From the NCBI GenBank assembly GCA_035943935.1, contig DASZBR010000005.1, positions 1 through 64,000 on the forward strand: DNA of 64,000 bases, written 5' to 3'. Origin of the DNA: DASZBR01 sp035943935 (GTDB lineage: Bacteria; Pseudomonadota; Gammaproteobacteria; DASZBR01). Shown here one piece after another: positions 59,600-64,000 of this stretch; positions within the stretch are counted from its first letter, which is position 1; the number at the start of each line of letters is the position of its first letter. The notes beneath the pieces are model-generated. The model was given only the letters and a program-made list of their open reading frames with translations, had not been told where the DNA came from and made no database searches. Position numbers and translations under genes: made by a program.

Positions 59600-60985
59600 A
59601 TGAAGCTGATAAAAGCATTTTTTTATCTGGTTTTTGTTTTAATCCTGTTGGCAGTTGTGGTTCCAGTGCTGCTGATGATATTTGTTAATCCCAATCAATT
59701 CAAACCCCAGCTTCAGAAAGAAGTCTCCGTGGCATTGAATAGACCCTTTGTTATTCAAGGCGATCTGCATTGGACGTTTTATCCGATGGCGGGCATCAAG
59801 GCTGAAGGAGTCACAATGCCAGGGCTTCTTTCTGTAAAATCATTGGAATTTAGCGTCGCACTCCAGCCGCTTTTACATAAAGATGTGAGAATAGGGAAAA
59901 TTTTAATCAACGGTTTAAATCTGACATTGGTTAAAAATGCACAAGGGCAAGCGAATTGGGCAGCGCTCACGGTATCTCCCTCTCCATCAACACCATCCAA
60001 AAAAGTGTCGTCGTCGGGAGATAAAACCAGCAATACGACAAAAATAGCGGCATTCAGTGTTTCACAAATCATTATCGAAAATAGCCAAGTGACGCTGGAT
60101 GATGCGACGCAAAATAAACACATGAAAATAACGGATTTTAACTTCAAGAGTTCGGATCTCAGTATGGATACGGCGTTTCCTGTCACCCTATCAATGACAA
60201 TGGAAGCGAATAATTTGGCTATGCCGGTAGAGGTAAAATTGAATGCAGATCTCAAGTTTTTACCCGTCAGTAAAACACTGAATATGACTAATATTCACGC
60301 CACGTTAAATAATGATTTAACGTTGACGGGTTCGGACAGTGTCGTATTTTCATCTACGCCAACCTGGCATGCTAATATTGATTTAAATCGTATTAATATT
60401 GAAAACATGCTCAAATTATTCAAGCAAAATAAATTGGCTATTTCAGGAATGGGTAATATATCTGCAAATTTACGGGGTGCAGGGTCGACGCGTAATCTCA
60501 ATGGAGATATTACGTTCGCGGTGCAAAACGGTATATTCCATGGTATTGATTTGTACTTTTACGGCGATGTGGCTGACAGTATTTCCAACAAAACAGCGCC
60601 AACGTCTTCTGACACACATCAAACTCCGTTTGGGTCATTGACGGGAACCGCACAAATTCGAGACGGTGTGTTATCCAATAATGATTTATTGATGAAAGCC
60701 GCAAAAATTAATGCGATGGGGAATGGTACCGCCAACCTCAATACAGAACAGCTCGATTATCATTTGTCATTACAACGTATGACGAGCGGCGCTGAAATTA
60801 AACCGCGTGGACCTGCTATTCCTATTACCATTACGGGTAATTTTGATAAGCCTTCTGTTAAGGTTGATTATGAATCGCTGGCGGTATCACAAATTAAGCA
60901 ACAGATTTCAGATAAAATGAAAGAATATGCGCCTGAAATCAATCAGAAAATACAGCAGGGCCTTAGTTCATTGTTAGGAAATTAA
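59600..60985 (+). CDS. AsmA-family protein
   Basis: This 461-residue protein has one N-terminal helix (about 5-27), then a long beta-rich periplasmic region with the AsmA blocks QKEVSVALNRPFVIQGDLHW (near 36-55), VTMPGL, and the later LRGAGSTRNLNGDITFAV. The C-terminal part contains PRGPAIPITITGNFDKPSVKVDY, a common end segment. AsmA-like proteins resemble VPS13-type lipid channels and help move phospholipids to the outer membrane. A GT2 gene and mutY follow; in several gammaproteobacteria asmA lies next to mutY. Confidence 0.92.
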   Translation: MKLIKAFFYLVFVLILLAVVVPVLLMIFVNPNQFKPQLQKEVSVALNRPFVIQGDLHWTFYPMAGIKAEGVTMPGLLSVKSLEFSVALQPLLHKDVRIGKILINGLNLTLVKNAQGQANWAALTVSPSPSTPSKKVSSSGDKTSNTTKIAAFSVSQIIIENSQVTLDDATQNKHMKITDFNFKSSDLSMDTAFPVTLSMTMEANNLAMPVEVKLNADLKFLPVSKTLNMTNIHATLNNDLTLTGSDSVVFSSTPTWHANIDLNRINIENMLKLFKQNKLAISGMGNISANLRGAGSTRNLNGDITFAVQNGIFHGIDLYFYGDVADSISNKTAPTSSDTHQTPFGSLTGTAQIRDGVLSNNDLLMKAAKINAMGNGTANLNTEQLDYHLSLQRMTSGAEIKPRGPAIPITITGNFDKPSVKVDYESLAVSQIKQQISDKMKEYAPEINQKIQQGLSSLLGN

Positions 60986-60990
60986 TTAAC

Positions 60991-61785
60991 ATGACGACTA
61001 AAATTCTTGCGATTTTTACCCTGTTTCATCCCGAGCAAGACCGTCTTGAGAATTTAATTAAAAATAGCTTGGCTTATTCGGGCTGTGATGTTTTTCTGTC
61101 TGATAATGCTGAATTTTCTAGCGAAATGCTCAACAATTCGCGGATTACTTATCATAATAATAAAAGCAATTTGGGTTTGGGTGCTGCTCAAAACATTGGC
61201 CTAAAATTCGCTCAAGAAAAAAATTATGATTATGTGATTTTGTTTGATCAAGATAGCCAAATAGAAAATAATTTTATCGCAAATATCATTCAAGAGTTTG
61301 AGTTGGCTCGCCAAAAAGAGCCCAAACTTATTGCTGCCGGTCCGTTTTTTAATGACGCAAAACCCACGCAAAATGTTTACCGTAAAATGATTATTGCCTC
61401 AGGAACTATTATCTATATGCCGTTTTTGAGCGATGTGGGTTTGATGGATGAGCTTTTATTTATAGATTATGTCGATACCGAATGGTGTCATCGTGCGCGA
61501 TCCAAAGGTTATACCGTTATGAAATTGGCCAAGGTTCATATGATGCGCAGCATTGGTCATATGAAATCGTTATGGTTTGGCTGGAAGTTAAATTATCATA
61601 ATTATAATCGCTATTATTATTTTTTCCGCAATGCCATTATTATGGTTAAAATGAAACGCTTGCCGTTAAAATCATTGCTTAAATTGCGTAATCATATTTT
61701 CAAAATCCCTCTTTTAGATCACCGCTGGCAGCGAACGAAATTAATGTTTAAGGGCATTCGAGATGGACTCGCGATTAAAGTATGA
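60991..61785 (+). CDS. GT2 glycosyltransferase, rhamnosyltransferase-like
   Basis: This 264-residue GT-A enzyme has TLFHPEQDRLENLI, DNAEFSSEML, NKSNLGLGAAQNIGLKFA, and FDQDSQ (acidic motif, about 86-91), then DYVDTEWCHRARSKGY. These are marks of the rhamnosyltransferase-like GT2 group (WbbL, RfbN). It lies five bases after the AsmA gene and overlaps mutY by four, a position outside the main polysaccharide cluster. It may act on the O-antigen or core. Confidence 0.85.
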   Translation: MTTKILAIFTLFHPEQDRLENLIKNSLAYSGCDVFLSDNAEFSSEMLNNSRITYHNNKSNLGLGAAQNIGLKFAQEKNYDYVILFDQDSQIENNFIANIIQEFELARQKEPKLIAAGPFFNDAKPTQNVYRKMIIASGTIIYMPFLSDVGLMDELLFIDYVDTEWCHRARSKGYTVMKLAKVHMMRSIGHMKSLWFGWKLNYHNYNRYYYFFRNAIIMVKMKRLPLKSLLKLRNHIFKIPLLDHRWQRTKLMFKGIRDGLAIKV

Positions 61786-62771
61786 AAAATTTCTCTCACA
61801 CTATTTTAAAATGGTTTAGCAAACACGGCCGAAAAGATTTGCCGTGGCAAAAAGATATATCGCCATACCGCGTGTGGATTTCAGAAATCATGTTGCAGCA
61901 AACCCAAGTAAATACCGTCATTCCCTATTATGAAAAATTCATGAAGCGATTTCCGGATGTAAAATCATTAGCAAAAGCCCATGAAGATCAGGTTTTGCAT
62001 TTATGGACGGGATTAGGGTATTACGCGCGTGCGAGAAATTTACACAAAGCCGCGAAAATTATTATGACAGAATTTAATCATCAATTTCCTAATACGCTCG
62101 AAACACTTCAATTATTGCCAGGAATTGGGAGATCTACCGCGGGAGCTATTTTATCTATCGCCTTTCAAAAACCTGCGCCTATATTGGATGGCAATGTTAA
62201 GAGAGTGTTGTCGAGATTTTTGGCTATAAATAATATAGATATGTTATGGACGCATGCTGAAGCATATACACCTAAAAAAAATCCGCACCAGTATGCACAA
62301 GCGATGATGGATTTAGGTGCGATGATTTGTACGCGCACCAAACCCAAGTGTGAGCTCTGTCCCTTAGAAAAACATTGCGAGGCTTCTTTAACTGACAGGA
62401 TAGGTGAATTTCCGGGAAAAAAAGCCACTAAAACATTACCCATCAAACAAGTTGTTTTGCTGGTATTAAAAAATAAACAGGGTGAAGTCTTATTAGAAAA
62501 AAGACCTTCGACAGGAATTTGGGGTGGATTATGGAGTCTGCCGGAATTTCCCGATGAGCAAGCTATTATTAAGCAATATAAGGGCCTCAAGCGGCTCAAG
62601 AAATTAGCGTCATTCAGACACACGTTCAGTCACTATCATCTAGACATCACGCCGATTGAAGGGCAGATAGGGAGAATATTTGACGAGAAAGGAGTTTGGT
62701 TCGATCCAGAGAAGCCGTCAAAATTAGGCCTTTCTGCGCCGGTGAAAAAGATATTGATGGGAGCGGCTTGA
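61782..62771 (+). CDS. mutY: Adenine DNA glycosylase MutY
   Basis: MutY removes adenine paired with 8-oxoguanine. The 329-residue protein has SEIMLQQTQV with catalytic Glu35, the helix-hairpin-helix LPGIGRSTAGAI (112-123), ILDGNVKRVL with Asp136, and the [4Fe-4S] cluster C-x6-C-x2-C-x5-C near 187-204. The C-terminal half is the NUDIX-like recognition domain (WGGLWSLPEF). It overlaps the GT2 gene by four bases. tRNA-Phe lies 44 bases downstream. Confidence 0.95.
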   Translation: MKNFSHTILKWFSKHGRKDLPWQKDISPYRVWISEIMLQQTQVNTVIPYYEKFMKRFPDVKSLAKAHEDQVLHLWTGLGYYARARNLHKAAKIIMTEFNHQFPNTLETLQLLPGIGRSTAGAILSIAFQKPAPILDGNVKRVLSRFLAINNIDMLWTHAEAYTPKKNPHQYAQAMMDLGAMICTRTKPKCELCPLEKHCEASLTDRIGEFPGKKATKTLPIKQVVLLVLKNKQGEVLLEKRPSTGIWGGLWSLPEFPDEQAIIKQYKGLKRLKKLASFRHTFSHYHLDITPIEGQIGRIFDEKGVWFDPEKPSKLGLSAPVKKILMGAA

Positions 62772-62815
62772 CGCTTTAGGTGTAAGCCGGTTTAATAGCG
62801 GTCCTTCATAGATTT

Positions 62816-62891
62816 GGCCGAATAGCTCAGTCGGTAGAGCAGAAGACTGAAAATCTTTGTGTCGCTGGTTCGATTCCAGCTTCGGCCACCA
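62816..62891 (+). tRNA. tRNA-Phe (GAA)
   Basis: The sequence folds into a full cloverleaf: acceptor GGCCGAA with TTCGGCC, D stem GCTC/GAGC, anticodon loop CTGAAAA with anticodon GAA, T arm GCTGG-TTCGATT-CCAGC, and encoded ACCA end (62888-62891). The anticodon stem GAAGA/TCTTT has one G-T wobble. Length is 76. No integrase or attachment repeat is visible beside it. Confidence 0.97.
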
Positions 62892-62985
62892 TTACACCCT
62901 CGTAGATCTCATAGTTATTTTAAATGCGGGGAACAGCTAAGCTCCTTAATGATGTTTCATTGACTTTAAAAAAGGAGAAGATGCT

Positions 62986-63216
62986 ATGACTTATGAAAGA
63001 GAGCGCGTGAACAGAGTGTGTACAGACGATGAAGTAATTATAAAGAAATCTAGTCTCACGATTATGATTATCGCGATTATAGCGCTGGTAGGCATAATTG
63101 GAGGATTAGGCTGGCAGAACTATCAGCAACAACAAGAGATAAATAATCTCAACAATGCCAATGCCAGAACGGCGACTGTAACACAACACTCGCCGCAGAC
63201 TTATCAGCAACAATAA
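62986..63216 (+). CDS. Small single-pass membrane protein
   Basis: I do not recognise this 76-residue protein. It has a charged N-terminal 23 residues (rich in Arg, Asp and Glu), one hydrophobic helix (about 24-44), and a polar Gln/Asn/Thr-rich tail (WQNYQQQQEINNLNN then HSPQTYQQQ). By the positive-inside rule the tail should be periplasmic. AAGGAG precedes the ATG and a strong terminator follows, so it is an independent unit. Function is unknown. Confidence 0.7.
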   Translation: MTYERERVNRVCTDDEVIIKKSSLTIMIIAIIALVGIIGGLGWQNYQQQQEINNLNNANARTATVTQHSPQTYQQQ

Positions 63217-63233
63217 CTATTCAGAATAATCAA

Positions 63234-63268
63234 CCCCAAGAAAGTATTATTTCTTGGGGTTTTATTTT
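63234..63268 (+). terminator. Rho-independent terminator
   Basis: A perfect 10-bp stem, CCCCAAGAAA (63234-63243) with TTTCTTGGGG (63250-63259), and loop GTATTA is followed by TTTTATTTT. It ends the small membrane protein gene. Because the stem is symmetrical it may also terminate the convergent HAD gene. Confidence 0.9.
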
Positions 63269-63279
63269 AGCAGTGGAAT

Positions 63280-63942
63280 TTAAGCAAAAGATTTTTCGGT
63301 AATACTTTTAATTTGACTCGCCTCATGCACGATTATGTCAGCTTTATATTCTGTGAGTATTTGTTCAGGATGATATCCCCATGATACCCCAACGGCAAAA
63401 ACATTTGCATTTTTGGCCATCTGAATATCCATCCATGTATCTCCAATCATAATGGCATTTTTATGCGCGACATTTAATTCTTTTAGTGCGCTGTTGAGTA
63501 GATCGGCATGGGGTTTATCTCGACAGTTGTTTTCACTGACATTTTGTTCTGAACGTATGGTTTTGAAAAAAGGAAGCAATTTGTGTGCTTCCATCACGCG
63601 CAAAAGAGGGCGTGATGCTCGAGAGGTAACAATCGCCAATAATATACCGTCTTTTTGTAGGGATTCTAAAAGATTAAATACGCCCGGAAAAAGTGGCATG
63701 GATAGAGGGTCTTGGCACAATTTATCGTCAATTATTTCAGAGATTTCATCTAAACGTTGGATTAATTTTTCGCGATTTCCCCAGCCTTCAAAAAGAGGAG
63801 GGTGGGGATTTCCAAATGCCATATTCATTTCGTGCTGAGCGGGAAGTTTAAGCTGATTTTTTTCGGCATATTGATGCACTGCTTTATAATAGACCGTTTT
63901 ACTATCCGCAAGGGTACCATCAAAGTCAAATCCACAAAACAT
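63280..63942 (-). CDS. HAD-family phosphatase (Gph-like)
   Basis: This 220-residue protein is a haloacid dehalogenase-type hydrolase with the four motifs: DFDGTLADS (Asp6, Asp8) in I, VTSRAS in II, a Lys in RDKPHADLL (III), and MIGDTWMDIQMAKNA (IV). An alpha-helical cap lies between I and II. It resembles phosphoglycolate phosphatases and PpaX-type enzymes; the substrate is not certain. It is convergent with the small membrane protein and shares the terminator region. Only about 58 bases remain to the window end, in which I see nothing. Confidence 0.87.
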   Translation of the reverse strand: MFCGFDFDGTLADSKTVYYKAVHQYAEKNQLKLPAQHEMNMAFGNPHPPLFEGWGNREKLIQRLDEISEIIDDKLCQDPLSMPLFPGVFNLLESLQKDGILLAIVTSRASRPLLRVMEAHKLLPFFKTIRSEQNVSENNCRDKPHADLLNSALKELNVAHKNAIMIGDTWMDIQMAKNANVFAVGVSWGYHPEQILTEYKADIIVHEASQIKSITEKSFA

Positions 63943-64000
63943 GTTGGAGTATCCTCTAAAAAACTGATGACTATCACTTTAGCGCAAGCATGTCTGAAAT

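Noticed and set aside
62816..62985. Possible integration site at tRNA-Phe
   Set aside because: There is no integrase, no repeat of the tRNA 3' end in the following sequence and no mobile gene nearby.

Overview
The window looks like a chromosomal segment of an intracellular gammaproteobacterium of the order Legionellales (Legionella / Coxiella / Aquicella / Berkiella type). The main reason is a block of Dot/Icm type IVB secretion genes (dotD-dotC-dotB, two dotA genes flanking icmV, icmW, icmX). It sits among ordinary gammaproteobacterial housekeeping genes (ftsY, rsmD, rsmG, parAB, pilMNOPQ beside mrcA, mutL, miaA, mutY). Base composition is moderately AT-rich by eye. Genes are tightly packed, with many 4-base start/stop overlaps and several convergent pairs whose 3' ends overlap. 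No gene-free stretch exceeds 300 bases. I saw no transposase, integrase, CRISPR array or rRNA; there is one tRNA (Phe).

Layout. 1-3.3 kb: an unrecognised charged protein and an 824-residue protein with a CX5R signature of the SopB/SidF phosphoinositide-phosphatase type, a likely secreted effector. 3.3-9.8 kb: glsA, coaD, a ferredoxin, two tandem paralogous coiled-coil/membrane proteins, proC, an N-terminally short yggS, a cold-shock gene, ftsY and rsmD. 9.8-20.9 kb: Dot/Icm block; dotDCB run rightward, a Sel1-repeat gene and dotA-icmV-dotA run leftward, and icmW, a small secreted proline-rich protein gene and icmX run rightward. 21-24.5 kb: rsmG-parA-parB-hemJ and an L,D-transpeptidase. 24.5-30.8 kb: a reduced type IV pilus alignment operon in which PilM and PilN are one polypeptide, divergent from mrcA, then an ankyrin-like gene.

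30.8-53.8 kb is mostly envelope polysaccharide. It starts with a GT-C membrane glycosyltransferase, a WaaG-like LPS core transferase and an SDR enzyme. YqgE, RuvX, DsbB, MiaA and MutL interrupt it. Next comes a DprE1/DprE2/UbiA-type trio, as in mycobacterial decaprenyl-phosphoryl-arabinose synthesis. A leftward operon of about eleven genes follows: rfbB and rfbA make dTDP-4-keto-6-deoxyglucose, FdtA- and FdtB-like enzymes turn it into a dTDP-3-amino-3,6-dideoxyhexose, a GNAT enzyme may acylate it, several glycosyltransferases act on it, and a Wzm/Wzt ABC exporter moves the product. A GT-C membrane protein in this operon carries a sequence pattern I associate with AftB-like arabinofuranosyltransferases, so the two sugar modules may serve one surface glycan.

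53.8-64 kb: a CoA-transferase B subunit without its A partner, a site-2 protease, a VanX-like D-Ala-D-Ala dipeptidase, cyclopropane fatty acid synthase, a four-repeat membrane protein, an OPT transporter, an AsmA-family protein, a GT2 glycosyltransferase, mutY, tRNA-Phe, a small membrane protein and a HAD phosphatase.

Most worth following up: the dotA-icmV-dotA arrangement, the PilM-PilN fusion, the predicted phosphoinositide phosphatase, and the predicted D-arabinofuranose donor module. All functional statements rest on reading motifs and gene order; no database search was run.
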